Below the pieces are notes generated by a model. It did not search any database, was not told the DNA's origin, and saw only the letters and a list, made by a program, of their open reading frames with translations. From CAYNHT01 sp964397485 (lineage in GTDB: Bacteria; Bacillota_I; Bacilli_A; RF39; UBA660): DNA of 50,095 bases. The position numbers and the translations under genes are program-made. Within the stretch, counting starts at the first letter, position 1. Every line of letters begins with the position of its first letter. Positions 8,858 to 17,245 of this stretch are shown in pieces. Where the stretch lies: NCBI GenBank assembly GCA_964397485.1, contig CAYNHT010000006.1:1-50095 (forward strand), read 5' to 3'.

Positions 8858-9829
8858 ATGGGTAATAAAATAATAAGAAATATATACAAACAAATAAAGA
8901 AATACGATACAATTGTAATTGCTCGTCATGTTGGACCAGATCCAGATGCGCTTGCAAGTCAAATTGCATTGAGAGATATTATATCGAATACCTTTCCTAA
9001 AAAGCGAGTATATGCAGTTGGTAGTCCTGCTTCCAAATTTAGATATTTAGGTGTTTTAGATAAGTTTAATGATGACATGTACGAAAAAGCATTATTAATT
9101 ATAGTTGATGTTCCTGATAAAGGGAGAGTTGACGGAGTAGAACTAAATCGTTTTGCTCATACAATTAAAATAGATCATCATCCACATGTAGAAACTTTTT
9201 GTAATGATGAGTGGATCGATGCCTCTGCTAGCAGTGCATCTCAAATGATTGTGGAACTTGTTTTTAATACAAGATTAAAAATGACAAAAGAAGCAGCCGA
9301 AAAATTATATATAGGTATAATTGCGGATACAAATAGATTTTTATTTTATTACACCACTCCTAAAACTTTTGATTTGGTTTCGAAATTAATTAAGATAACT
9401 AATATTGATTTTACTAGCCTTTATGAAAACTTATATTTAAGACCACTAAAAGAGATAAAGTTTCAAGGTTATATAGCTAATAATTTTACTGTTACTGAAA
9501 ATGGTCTAGCTTATATTATTTTAACAGAAGATATTTTGAGTGAGTATAATGTTGATGCAGCTACTGCTGGCAATATGGTTAATAATTTTAATTATATTGA
9601 TGAAGTAATAGCGTGGGCTGTGTTCTCATGGGATAAAGTTAATGACACAATTCGTGGTTCTCTTAGATCTAGAGGGCCAATTATAAATGAAGTTGCTGCT
9701 AACTTTGGTGGCGGTGGTCATATATATGCGAGTGGAGTTAGATTGAAAAATAATGAAGAAATAGATGAAATAGTAAAACAATTGGATAAAGTATGTCATA
9801 CGTATAGTAATAACCAAAAAATAGATTAA
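8858..9829 (+). CDS. nrnA: DHH/DHHA1 phosphoesterase, NrnA-like
   Basis: NrnA-type enzymes degrade 2-5 nt oligoribonucleotides and in some species dephosphorylate 3'-phosphoadenosine 5'-phosphate, using Mn ions. The 323-residue product has the DHH motifs: HVGPDPDALASQ (about 24-35), DVPDKGR (about 84), the DHHPH motif near 107-111, and a DHHA1 C-terminus with FGGGGHIYASG (about 285-295). The ATG at 8858 follows a GGAAGTGTGA ribosome site. It is cytoplasmic, with no signal or membrane segment. It is 13 bases after ackA and ends at a bidirectional terminator. NrnA, GdpP-like and other DHH families are related; absence of membrane or GGDEF parts argues against GdpP. Confidence 0.88.
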   Translation: MGNKIIRNIYKQIKKYDTIVIARHVGPDPDALASQIALRDIISNTFPKKRVYAVGSPASKFRYLGVLDKFNDDMYEKALLIIVDVPDKGRVDGVELNRFAHTIKIDHHPHVETFCNDEWIDASASSASQMIVELVFNTRLKMTKEAAEKLYIGIIADTNRFLFYYTTPKTFDLVSKLIKITNIDFTSLYENLYLRPLKEIKFQGYIANNFTVTENGLAYIILTEDILSEYNVDAATAGNMVNNFNYIDEVIAWAVFSWDKVNDTIRGSLRSRGPIINEVAANFGGGGHIYASGVRLKNNEEIDEIVKQLDKVCHTYSNNQKID

Positions 9830-9858
9830 AAAACTTTCTTATCAAAGAAAGTTTTTTT
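9828..9858. terminator. Bidirectional terminator between nrnA and the convergent membrane gene
   Basis: CTTTCTT / AAGAAAG stem with flanking A and T runs on both sides, so it can act on both strands. It overlaps the last codons of the minus-strand gene. Confidence 0.8.
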
Positions 9859-10237
9859 ATATAGTTGGATTCTCTAGAGAAATGAATCCTGCACCATCAT
9901 CCTTTGAATTGATAACAACATATAAAATAATTAAGGATGCTACAATTACTAAAGTAGAAGCAAATATTTCTAGTATACCAAAATCTTTTTCTTTTTTATC
10001 CTTTGACAATTCATATCCTCTATAATTAATATATAGAAATACTAGTGCAATTGCAAGGATAAAAATACGATCAAATAGAAGAACGTTATATTCTTCTTCA
10101 TCATTTAATATAGGTTTCAAATTTAATAGCTTTAATTTCTCGTTATAGGAGAGTAGAAGTGAAATAACGAGAGATACTATGCTACATATTATAGCAAATA
10201 TTTGAATGTCAGTTAATATTATTTTTTCATTTTTCAT
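9857..10237 (-). CDS. Small integral membrane protein of unknown function
   Basis: I do not recognise the family. The 126-residue product has three likely membrane helices: about 10-30, 55-75 and 88-110, with a charged loop NDEEEY between the first two and a KDKKEKD loop before the third. The start at 10237 is preceded (on the minus strand) by AAGGAAGG, a good ribosome site. It is transcribed alone, convergent with nrnA and divergent from the holin-like pair; the 150-base divergent region holds palindromes that could be control sites. Codon use is like its neighbours. Confidence 0.65.
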   Translation of the reverse strand: MKNEKIILTDIQIFAIICSIVSLVISLLLSYNEKLKLLNLKPILNDEEEYNVLLFDRIFILAIALVFLYINYRGYELSKDKKEKDFGILEIFASTLVIVASLIILYVVINSKDDGAGFISLENPTI

Positions 10238-10332
10238 AAGCCTTCCTTAATTAATTATATTGACACATATATAAAAAATTCGTTTTTTATAGTAAAGCTA
10301 CGATACTCATTATAGTCTATAAATAAATCTTA

Positions 10333-10380
10333 TGTTATAGTTATTATCAATACACTATTTTATAAAATAAGAATATAACA
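10333..10380. repeat. Nested palindromes in the divergent intergenic region
   Basis: TGTTATA (10333-10339) and TATAACA (10374-10380) form an outer inverted repeat. Inside it is a perfect 14-bp palindrome, TATTTTATAAAATA (10356-10369). They sit just upstream of the holin-like pair and could be operator or promoter structure, although pure A+T palindromes arise readily here. Confidence 0.4.
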
Positions 10381-10407
10381 TTATAGATAGTATTGGAGGA
10401 ATATAAA

Positions 10408-10716
10408 TTGGACTTTATAGTTAATTATTGGGTTGAATTTTTATTTGGCACACTTATTTCTTTTGTTATGTACTTGTTTAAAAAAGTAAATCAGCACTAT
10501 AAACTTATGATATCCACAAGAAACGGCGTTCAAGCTTTGCTTAAAGCAAAAATAATTGAAATCTACAATCAATATGAGGATGCTGGAAGTATGAGTCTAC
10601 ATACAAAAGAAATGATTGATGAATTATATACGCAGTATAAAAATTTAGGTGGCAATGGTGTTATAGAAAAGATTGTAGATAATATAGAGGAAATACCTAT
10701 ATCAAAATGTCAATAA
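10408..10716 (+). CDS. Phage holin-region-like small membrane protein
   Basis: The 102-residue product has one membrane helix (about residues 6-24), then a soluble helical part with RNGVQALLKAKIIEIYNQY (about 39-57) and YKNLGGNGVIEKI (about 79-91). This arrangement matches small proteins found in holin/lysis regions of many Firmicute phages (from memory). The start is inferred to be TTG at 10408, because GGAGGA at 10395-10400 lies 7 bases before it and no ATG is available. A second small membrane gene follows after 14 bases. No phage structural, integrase or lysin genes are nearby, so this may be a domesticated remnant. Confidence 0.65.
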   Translation: MDFIVNYWVEFLFGTLISFVMYLFKKVNQHYKLMISTRNGVQALLKAKIIEIYNQYEDAGSMSLHTKEMIDELYTQYKNLGGNGVIEKIVDNIEEIPISKCQ

Positions 10717-10730
10717 AAGGAGGTGACTAG

Positions 10731-11093
10731 GTGGAATTGTTTTTTCCAGATTATTTAATTGATTTATTAATAATAAGTATGTCCGTTAGCGTTGTGCTGA
10801 TGGCATTAATCCAAAAATTTAAAACACTGACTTTTATAAATAAAATATGGCAAGTATGGCTTTTAAATCTGTTATTATCATTTGCTCTTGGCGTTCCATT
10901 TGCAATGAGTTTTTATAATTTGAATTGGATAGATGGTATATGGGTGAGTGTTTTTAGTTTCATAGGCGCACCAACTTTATATGATGCATTAAAAAATCAA
11001 AACATTATTAACTATAAACCTATATCATTATCAGACAATATATCAGCTAATATAAATGTGTCAATCGAAAATGAAATAAAAAGAGATGAATAA
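10731..11093 (+). CDS. Holin-like / phage-associated membrane protein
   Basis: A 120-residue protein with GTG start at 10731 behind AGGAGGTGA (10719-10727). It has hydrophobic helices at about 7-25, 41-62 and 68-86, then a conserved-looking block IDGIWVSVFSFIGAPTLYDALKNQ (from about 66, crossing the third helix) and a hydrophilic tail. Together with the gene just upstream it forms a two-gene cassette typical of phage lysis neighbourhoods. The function, pore formation or otherwise, cannot be read from sequence. The cassette ends at its own terminator. Confidence 0.65.
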   Translation: MELFFPDYLIDLLIISMSVSVVLMALIQKFKTLTFINKIWQVWLLNLLLSFALGVPFAMSFYNLNWIDGIWVSVFSFIGAPTLYDALKNQNIINYKPISLSDNISANINVSIENEIKRDE

Positions 11094-11107
11094 TAAATAA
11101 TGTAATG

Positions 11108-11129
11108 AGGAGAGATAAATCTCCTTTTT
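11108..11129 (+). terminator. Terminator of the holin-like pair
   Basis: AGGAGA / TCTCCT stem, 6-base loop, T run. Confidence 0.75.
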
Positions 11130-11132
11130 ATA

Positions 11133-11161
11133 TTGAAAAGATAATGTTTTTTAGTTATAAT
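11133..11161 (+). promoter_or_regulatory. Sigma-A type promoter of the U32 gene
   Basis: TTGAAA, 17-bp spacer, TATAAT; 23 bases before the ATG at 11185. Confidence 0.83.
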
Positions 11162-11184
11162 TAGTATCATGAATAGGTGATAAA

Positions 11185-13395
11185 ATGAAAAAAATTGAAT
11201 TATTGGCCCCAGCCGGAAACATGGAAAGTCTAGTTGCAGCAATTGAAGCTGGATGTGATGCTGTATATTTAGGTGGGTATATGTTTGGTGCAAGAAATTA
11301 TGCCGGTAATTTTTCTAATGAACAATTAGTTGCTGCTATTAAATATGCGCATTTATATGGAGTTAAGGTTTATGTCACTGTTAATACAATTATATATGAA
11401 GACGAAGTAACTATGTTTGTTGACTATATCGATTTTCTTCATCGTAATGATGTGGATGCAGTAATCTTACAAGATATAGGTATGATGGATTTAATAACAC
11501 AAATGTATCCAAATTTAGAAATTCATGCATCAACGCAGATGCATATTCATAATTTGGAAGGGGTTAAACTAGCTAAAAAAGTAGGAATAAGAAGAACTGT
11601 ATTAGCTAGAGAAACAAGTATTGATTTAATTAAAGAAATAAAAAAATCAATTGATATGGAGTTGGAAATTTTTGTTCATGGTGCCTTGTGTATTAGTTAT
11701 TCAGGTCAGTGCTTAATGAGCAGCCTGATTGGTGGACGAAGCGGAAACAGGGGTACTTGCGCACAAAGTTGTAGACAAAAATATGATTTGATAAGTGACG
11801 GCAAAAAAATCAACTATGACAAATATTTACTAAGTGCCAAAGATTTAAATGCACTTGAATATATTGGTGATTTAATTGAAACTGGAGTAGATAGCATCAA
11901 AATAGAAGGTAGAATGAAGAGACCAGAATATGTATATTTAGTTGTCAGTTTATACCGTAAAGCGATCGATAATTATATAAAAAACAAGTCTGTCAACGTT
12001 AGTGATGATGACATAAATGAAATGAAAAAAATATTCAATAGAGGGTTTACAAAAGGGTTTTTATTCAATGAAATCAATAAAAATATTGTTAATCAGTATA
12101 GACCGAACCATGTAGGAATTGAAATTGGAAAAGTTATTATGTCAAAGAAGAATAAAGTGAAAATAAAATTGTCAAATAGTGTCAAATTAGGAGATGGAAT
12201 TAGAATAATTGGTAAAGACTCAGATGTAGGTTGTCTACTAACAAAAATTTTACTAAATAGTAAAACTATTGGTGGAGCTAATGCAGGTGACATTATTGAG
12301 ATTTATATGAAAGATGATATTGAAATTGATAGTACGGTATTGAAGACAACTGATATTGAACAAATCAAATCAATTAAAGATCAAATTAATTTAAAAAGAA
12401 GAAAAGTTGTGATAGATGCTTACTTAGTATTAAAAACAGGACAACCTATTTATCTTAAGTTAACCGATGGAATAAACACAGTTGAAGTGAAAAGTGATGT
12501 AGTAGTTGTAGAAGCTATAAATAAACCTCTTAGAAGTTCAGATATTTTAAAACAAATAAAAAAATTAGGTAACACTATTTATGAGTTTAATAATATTAAT
12601 GTTGATATGTCAGACAATATTTTTGTCAATATAAAAGATTTGAATGAAATAAGAAGAGAAGCTGTTAATTTATTAAATGAAAAAAGGTTATATAAATCGA
12701 ATTATCTTAAGAAAGATTATTTGAAAAATGTTTTTGATTACTCAGTTTCAAGAAACTTGAATGTGTTGATTAATAATAATCATCAATATGATGAAGTTAA
12801 AAAATTCGAAATAAATAATATATATGTGTTTGATGAAACTGTGTTTAACAATATAAATAATGATACAAGAGTAATATTAAAATTACCTAGAGTAATTACA
12901 AAGCATCAAGATTATAATAAAAAATTATTAGTAGGTGAAATGGGAAGTTTAAATTATTATTCGAATATCGATACAGATTTTTCTTTAAATGTAACAAATT
13001 CATATAGTGTTGCTTTTCTTCATGGATTAGGTGTTAATCAAGTCACATTGTCCTATGAGTTAGATGATAATCAAATGAAAAATATTATTGATAATTATAA
13101 AAAGAGATATGGTGTTGCCCCTAATTTAGAGCTTATAATTTATGGCAGGGAAGAAGTTATGATAAATAAATTCAATTTATTGGACTTTTATGAAGTGGAT
13201 GGTAAACAAAATTTTTTAAAGGATCGCTTCAACAATTTATACCCTGTTAAAATCTATCAGAATTTAATGTACATATACAACTATAAACCTCGTAGACTAC
13301 ACAACGCTAATAAGTACTATGAAATGGGAATCAACAATTTAAGAATTAATTTAGTAGATGAGGAAAATATAACTGATTTAATAAATATGGTATAA
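11185..13395 (+). CDS. U32 family protein with C-terminal extension (RlhA-like RNA hydroxylase)
   Basis: U32 'peptidases' include RNA hydroxylases: RlhA (23S rRNA C2501) and TrhP (tRNA U34), which carry Fe-S clusters. The 736-residue product has the N-terminal U32 barrel: LLAPAGNMESL (5-15), AGCDAVYLGG, HASTQMHIHN (about 114), and the signature SGQCLMSSLIGGRSGNRGTC (about 175-194) followed by CRQKY, supplying cysteines near 167, 178, 194 and 198. The long C-terminal region beyond 400 resembles the DUF3656-containing RlhA subtype in length and layout. AGGTGATAAA precedes the ATG. The WYL regulator gene begins 22 bases downstream. The RlhA-like assignment rests on architecture; peptidase function is less likely. 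Confidence 0.85.
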   Translation: MKKIELLAPAGNMESLVAAIEAGCDAVYLGGYMFGARNYAGNFSNEQLVAAIKYAHLYGVKVYVTVNTIIYEDEVTMFVDYIDFLHRNDVDAVILQDIGMMDLITQMYPNLEIHASTQMHIHNLEGVKLAKKVGIRRTVLARETSIDLIKEIKKSIDMELEIFVHGALCISYSGQCLMSSLIGGRSGNRGTCAQSCRQKYDLISDGKKINYDKYLLSAKDLNALEYIGDLIETGVDSIKIEGRMKRPEYVYLVVSLYRKAIDNYIKNKSVNVSDDDINEMKKIFNRGFTKGFLFNEINKNIVNQYRPNHVGIEIGKVIMSKKNKVKIKLSNSVKLGDGIRIIGKDSDVGCLLTKILLNSKTIGGANAGDIIEIYMKDDIEIDSTVLKTTDIEQIKSIKDQINLKRRKVVIDAYLVLKTGQPIYLKLTDGINTVEVKSDVVVVEAINKPLRSSDILKQIKKLGNTIYEFNNINVDMSDNIFVNIKDLNEIRREAVNLLNEKRLYKSNYLKKDYLKNVFDYSVSRNLNVLINNNHQYDEVKKFEINNIYVFDETVFNNINNDTRVILKLPRVITKHQDYNKKLLVGEMGSLNYYSNIDTDFSLNVTNSYSVAFLHGLGVNQVTLSYELDDNQMKNIIDNYKKRYGVAPNLELIIYGREEVMINKFNLLDFYEVDGKQNFLKDRFNNLYPVKIYQNLMYIYNYKPRRLHNANKYYEMGINNLRINLVDEENITDLINMV

Positions 13396-13417
13396 TAAAA
13401 ATGGATTGGTGATTATT

Positions 13418-14032
13418 ATGGGGAAAATTTCTAATGTTTTTTCTATGTTAGAACTACTTAGTAACGGAAGAAAATATAGTGTTAAAGAATTAAGTGAACG
13501 ATTAGAGGTAACTGAACGTATGGTTCGGTTATACAAAGAAGAACTAGAAATGTCCGGAATATATATTGATACTATAAGAGGCCCTTATGGTGGATATATT
13601 CTCAATGAAAGTATTCGATTACCAAAAAGGGGTTTTAGTAAATATGATATAGAATTGTTAGAAAATATATATGCATTAATAAATTCTGGTCATGACTTTC
13701 GATTAAAAACAGAGTACTTAGATTTACTTGATAAAGTAAAAGGAATATATAAAGGTAGTAAAATAAAAAGTGCTAGAGAATTACTTATATCAAGTGATGA
13801 AACAGATAAATATAATATCTTAAATAGAGCAATAAAAGAGAAAAGAAAAATATGGATAAACTTTTTATTGCTAGATGGTGAAACAAGGGATAGAATTATT
13901 CACCCTTGTAATATGTTTGTCTATAACGACTCGTGGTATGTAGGCGCCTTTTGTGAGTTGAGAGGCGAAATTAGACATTTTCGACTTGGTAGAATAATGG
14001 ATTTGAAATTATTGGAAGAAAAATATGATTAA
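13418..14032 (+). CDS. HTH-WYL domain transcriptional regulator
   Basis: The 204-residue product has an N-terminal DeoR/HTH_11-like winged helix (MLELLSNGRKYSVKELSERL, about 7-26; wing GPYGGYIL near 57-64) and a C-terminal WYL-type ligand domain with WINFLLLDGETRDR...SWYVGAFCELRGEIRHFRLGRI. WYL regulators respond to nucleic acid or nucleotide-like ligands in the cases studied. The ATG at 13418 follows TTGGTGATTATT; an earlier GTG is inside that site. The U32 gene is 22 bases upstream, so the two are probably co-transcribed; a perfect terminator separates it from the BtpA operon. Its target is not evident. Confidence 0.85.
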   Translation: MGKISNVFSMLELLSNGRKYSVKELSERLEVTERMVRLYKEELEMSGIYIDTIRGPYGGYILNESIRLPKRGFSKYDIELLENIYALINSGHDFRLKTEYLDLLDKVKGIYKGSKIKSARELLISSDETDKYNILNRAIKEKRKIWINFLLLDGETRDRIIHPCNMFVYNDSWYVGAFCELRGEIRHFRLGRIMDLKLLEEKYD

Positions 14033-14054
14033 AAATTATATAGACGATATATTT

Positions 14055-14091
14055 CCTCTTTAAGTGATAATATTACTTAAAGAGGTTTTTT
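14055..14091 (+). terminator. Terminator after the WYL regulator
   Basis: Perfect 11-bp stem, CCTCTTTAAGT (14055-14065) with ACTTAAAGAGG (14075-14085), followed by T6. Confidence 0.9.
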
Positions 14092-14115
14092 ATTTAGAAA
14101 AGGAGAAAAAAATAT

Positions 14116-14856
14116 ATGGAAAAACAAAATGAATTTCTAAGTTTATTTAAGTCTAATAAACCCATAATTGGAATGCTTCATTTAAAAGGATACGATGAGG
14201 CAGATATTTTATTAAGGGCTCTTCGTGAAATAGATATATATATGAGAAATGGGATTGATGCTGTAATTATTGAAAATTATTTTGGCGATATAAAAAGTGT
14301 TGATTGTGTTCTTAGTTATTTATCTAATTATCATAAAGATATAATATATGGTATTAATATTTTAGGAAATTATCGTAAAGCTTTTGAATTAGTTGATAAA
14401 TATAAAGCGAAGTTTATACAAATCGATTCAGTAGCAGGCCATTTGGTGTATGAAGACGATAAAATTTTCGAACATGATTTAAACTTATTAAGAAAACAAA
14501 GTCCTGTTAAATTAATTGGTGGAGTTCGATTTAAGTATCAGCCATATTTATCAGATAGACCTTTAAACGAGGATTTAAAAATTGGTATGAGTAGATGTGA
14601 TGGAATTGTTGTGACTGGTTCTGGCACAGGAAAAGAAACAGATTTAGAAAAAATAATTGCCTTTAGAAATATAATTGGGAACTTTCCATTAATTGTTGGC
14701 GCAGGTTTAACAGCTCGAAACTGTGTTAATCAGTTGGCGATTGCTGATGCTGGTATTGTAGGAAGTTATTTGAAAGTTGGTCACATTGATAGTGGTGATG
14801 TGTGTAATCAAAATACCAAAGAGTTTATGGAAAAAGTTAAGACTTATAGAAGATAG
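14116..14856 (+). CDS. BtpA/SgcQ family TIM-barrel protein
   Basis: The 246-residue product is a BtpA/SgcQ family barrel. Visible family features are IGMLHLKGY (about 18-26), GIDAVIIENYFGD (about 49-61), VAGHLV, GGVRFKYQP, CDGIVVTGSGTGKETD (about 161-176) and VGAGLTARN (about 195). The biochemical reaction of the family is not established; BtpA was named for photosystem I stability in cyanobacteria, and SgcQ lies in an E. coli sugar gene cluster. Typical barrel phosphate-binding loops suggest a phosphorylated small-molecule substrate. It is the first gene of a tight operon with an SIS-domain protein (23 bases downstream) and a divergent HAM1 protein. AAAAGGAGA precedes the ATG. Confidence 0.85.
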   Translation: MEKQNEFLSLFKSNKPIIGMLHLKGYDEADILLRALREIDIYMRNGIDAVIIENYFGDIKSVDCVLSYLSNYHKDIIYGINILGNYRKAFELVDKYKAKFIQIDSVAGHLVYEDDKIFEHDLNLLRKQSPVKLIGGVRFKYQPYLSDRPLNEDLKIGMSRCDGIVVTGSGTGKETDLEKIIAFRNIIGNFPLIVGAGLTARNCVNQLAIADAGIVGSYLKVGHIDSGDVCNQNTKEFMEKVKTYRR

Positions 14857-14879
14857 TATAAACAGGTGAGGTGTATAAA

Positions 14880-15869
14880 ATGCAAAAAAATTTTGATTTA
14901 TTATTGGCACGTATTATTGATAGCAATAACACTATAACCACAAAAGAATTAATTTCTATATTGCACAAGATAAAGCATAGCTGTATATGTATTGGTACTG
15001 GAGGTTCACACGCAGTTAGTCAATATGCAAGTAAAATAATTAGTTTGAAAAATAATATAATTTCTTTAAATAAGGAACCTAGAGATACATTATATGAAAA
15101 TTTTGAGTTGTATAAAAATATATGTGCATTCACATACGGTGGTAATAATGAAGGAATTAATAAAGCACTTGATATGGCAGGATATTATAAACTAAATAGA
15201 TATGCATTTACTAGTGATGACAATAAGTTAAAGTATACTTTAATAAATAAAAATAAGGATTTTATTATCAATTATGGTGGTAATATAAAAAAAGAGCATA
15301 GTTTTATATCGATTGCATCTACATTAATACCTATTTCAATATTACTTAGATATTATTTAGAATTAAGTGATAAGGATTTTTTTGAATTATTATGTGATAC
15401 GTATCTTGATAATTATAACAATAAAATAGAAATTGATGCTGATTTAATAAAAAAAAATAATATAACAATTGAAATAATGACAGGTGATAATACTTATACT
15501 GCAAGTAAAATACTAGAATCAAACATGGTAGAATCAGGTCTTTTAAATACTATTGTTCATGAAAAATATAGTTATTGCCATGGAAGAAGTACGCTAGCAT
15601 ATAACAATAATAATAAGATACTTATATATCTAATAAATGGTCCTAAGAAGGAACTTGATGTCACGTTGCTAAATGAGTTGAATTCTTTATATGAACAAAT
15701 AATTATTTTAGAAAGTAACAAAGAAAAACCACTAGTTGGTGAATTTGATTTATCAATTAAGGTGATGTTTTTATCAAAAATTATTGCTGAAATAAAAAAT
15801 AAAGATCTATCTAATGTTGAATATGCTCCACAGGTTAAAAAATTATATCGTTATAAAGGAGGAATGTAG
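14880..15869 (+). CDS. Double-SIS-domain sugar-phosphate isomerase/deaminase-like protein
   Basis: The 329-residue product has two SIS folds. The first shows IGTGGSHAVSQYASK (about 38-52); the second phosphate-binding segment reads FTYGGNNEGINKAL where the family usually has S-x-S-G-x-T, so it is divergent. The second domain has TYTASKILESNMVESG (about 204-219) and HEKYSYCHGRSTL (about 226-238), the position of the E-x-x-H-G-P block in GlmS-type proteins. SIS enzymes isomerise, deaminate or bind phosphosugars. The ATG at 14880 follows AGGTGAGGTG. The stop codon abuts the next ATG (TAGATG), and AAAGGAGG within its end serves the HAM1 gene, so the two are translationally coupled. Confidence 0.82.
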   Translation: MQKNFDLLLARIIDSNNTITTKELISILHKIKHSCICIGTGGSHAVSQYASKIISLKNNIISLNKEPRDTLYENFELYKNICAFTYGGNNEGINKALDMAGYYKLNRYAFTSDDNKLKYTLINKNKDFIINYGGNIKKEHSFISIASTLIPISILLRYYLELSDKDFFELLCDTYLDNYNNKIEIDADLIKKNNITIEIMTGDNTYTASKILESNMVESGLLNTIVHEKYSYCHGRSTLAYNNNNKILIYLINGPKKELDVTLLNELNSLYEQIIILESNKEKPLVGEFDLSIKVMFLSKIIAEIKNKDLSNVEYAPQVKKLYRYKGGM

Positions 15870-16469
15870 ATGAAAGAAATAGTGTTTGTGACATCTAATA
15901 AAGGTAAGGTTGCCTCAGCACATAAGTATTTAGAAAAACACGGTATTAGCGTAATATCCTTTGACTATGACCTTGAAGAACCAAGAAGTGAAAGTTTAGA
16001 AGAGATAGCCGGATCAAAAGTTATGCAGGCTTATAAATTGGTTGGCAAACCATGTATTGCTTTAGATGCAGGATTTTTTATCGAGAGTTTGGGTGGTTGG
16101 CCATCTACTTTTGTAAATTATAATATGTCGAAGTTGTCGTTAAAAGGAGTTTTGAAATTGATGGAAGGAGTTAATAATAGGGAGTGTTATTTTAAGGAAT
16201 GTTTGGCATATTACGATGGTAATGAAATCGCCTATTTTTATGGAGAATCTAGGGGGAGTTTATCACTAGAAATAAGAGGGATAGAAGATAACTCTTCTAA
16301 GTGGTCAAAACTGTGGCATATATTTGTACCAGAAAATCATGCTAAAACACTCGCTGAAATGAGTGATTATGAAAGAAATAATAGGATTGATAGTCATACT
16401 TCTGCATTTGAAGAATATGCCAAATACTGTAGTATAGAGAATAAAGTTCTAAAAAAAAGTCGAAATTAG
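15870..16469 (+). CDS. Divergent HAM1/RdgB-like nucleotide pyrophosphatase
   Basis: RdgB/HAM1 enzymes hydrolyse non-canonical purine triphosphates (dITP, XTP) to monophosphates. The 199-residue product keeps the first substrate motif TSNKGKV (9-15), the overall strand order, FKECLAYYDG (about 108-117) and KTLAEMSDYERN (about 158-169). Several usual signatures are altered: D-S-G near the catalytic Asp reads LDAGFF (about 65-70), the GFGYDPIF loop is replaced by SKWSKLWHIF, and the C-terminal S-H-R reads DSHTSAF. This predicts a changed substrate. It is the last gene of the BtpA-SIS operon. It might be a pyrophosphatase acting on a nucleotide made by its partners; this is inference. Confidence 0.8.
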   Translation: MKEIVFVTSNKGKVASAHKYLEKHGISVISFDYDLEEPRSESLEEIAGSKVMQAYKLVGKPCIALDAGFFIESLGGWPSTFVNYNMSKLSLKGVLKLMEGVNNRECYFKECLAYYDGNEIAYFYGESRGSLSLEIRGIEDNSSKWSKLWHIFVPENHAKTLAEMSDYERNNRIDSHTSAFEEYAKYCSIENKVLKKSRN

Positions 16470-16548
16470 ATTTTTTTTTGATTTAATACTTTTTTTAAAA
16501 ATATGATATAATTATAGTGTAGGATTTGATAAGGAGATGTCATTATTT

Positions 16549-17214
16549 ATGAAATTGTATCTTAAAAATATTGGTTATATTATTTTTCATCGACTATTTT
16601 TTAGGGTAAAAGAGTACAATAAAGAAAGTCTTGAAAATAAATCGTTTATTTTATGTCCCAACCATACAAGTGATTATGATGGTCCAATATTTTGGTCATC
16701 AATGGACAACATTAGTATAATGGCTAAGAAAGAGTGTTTTAAAAATAAGATTGTAGGAAATTTTCTAACTAAAATCAATGTTGTTAGTGTTGATAGGGAT
16801 AGTAAACAAGGAAATGAAGTCCGTCAAGCTATCAAATATTTAAAAGAAGGTAAGAAAGATAAGAAAGTTTATATGCTTTTTCCACAAGGAACAATATCAG
16901 ATATAAATAAAAATACTATTAATAGAATAAAACCCGGTGCTTTTTATATTGCTAATCTTTCAAAACTGCCAATTGTACCTGTTTTTATCGAACAACCTCG
17001 TCCTTTTAGGAGGGTTCGCATTGTCTATGGAAATAAAATTGAAATTGATATACGAAACGAAAACGGTGTTGTAGATAAAGAAAAATTGACTGAGTTTAGA
17101 GAGTTATGGAGAAAAGAGATACTTAGATTACAACAAGAAGCCGAAGTTTTAGAAAAAAGACCAGTTAGAAAACTGAAACTAAGTTTGAAACACGCAAATA
17201 ATAATAATGGTTAA
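16549..17214 (+). CDS. 1-acyl-glycerol-3-phosphate acyltransferase-like protein (PlsC family)
   Basis: Transfers an acyl chain to lysophosphatidic acid at the membrane to form phosphatidic acid. The 221-residue product shows the acyltransferase H-x4-D box as NHTSDYDG (about 37-44), the block NVVSVDRDS (about 79-87), and FPQGTIS (about 109-115) in place of the usual FPEGTRS, followed by KPGAFYIA and LPIVPVFIE. The ATG at 16549 is favoured: AAGGAGAT at 16531-16538 is 10 bases upstream, whereas an in-frame ATG at 16537 overlaps the ribosome site. Transcription is probably independent of the HAM1 gene. The C-terminus is rich in lysine. Phospholipid role likely; precise acyl acceptor unknown. Confidence 0.87.
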   Translation: MKLYLKNIGYIIFHRLFFRVKEYNKESLENKSFILCPNHTSDYDGPIFWSSMDNISIMAKKECFKNKIVGNFLTKINVVSVDRDSKQGNEVRQAIKYLKEGKKDKKVYMLFPQGTISDINKNTINRIKPGAFYIANLSKLPIVPVFIEQPRPFRRVRIVYGNKIEIDIRNENGVVDKEKLTEFRELWRKEILRLQQEAEVLEKRPVRKLKLSLKHANNNNG

Positions 17215-17245
17215 AAAAAGATAATTATTTAATTATCCTTTTTAT
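17213..17245. terminator. Bidirectional terminator between convergent plsC-like and VanXY-like genes
   Basis: GATAATTA / TAATTATC stem with an A run on one side and a T run on the other; overlaps the 3' end of the minus-strand gene. Confidence 0.7.

Noticed and set aside
8595..8969. 124-codon minus-strand frame over ackA/nrnA
   Set aside because: Lies opposite two well-defined genes and has no ribosome site; composition typical of a reverse-complement shadow.
10408..11093. Prophage
   Set aside because: Only two small membrane genes; no integrase, capsid, tail, lysin or attachment repeats.
16470..16500. Terminator after the HAM1 gene
   Set aside because: Only A and T runs with a weak, mismatched stem could be drawn.
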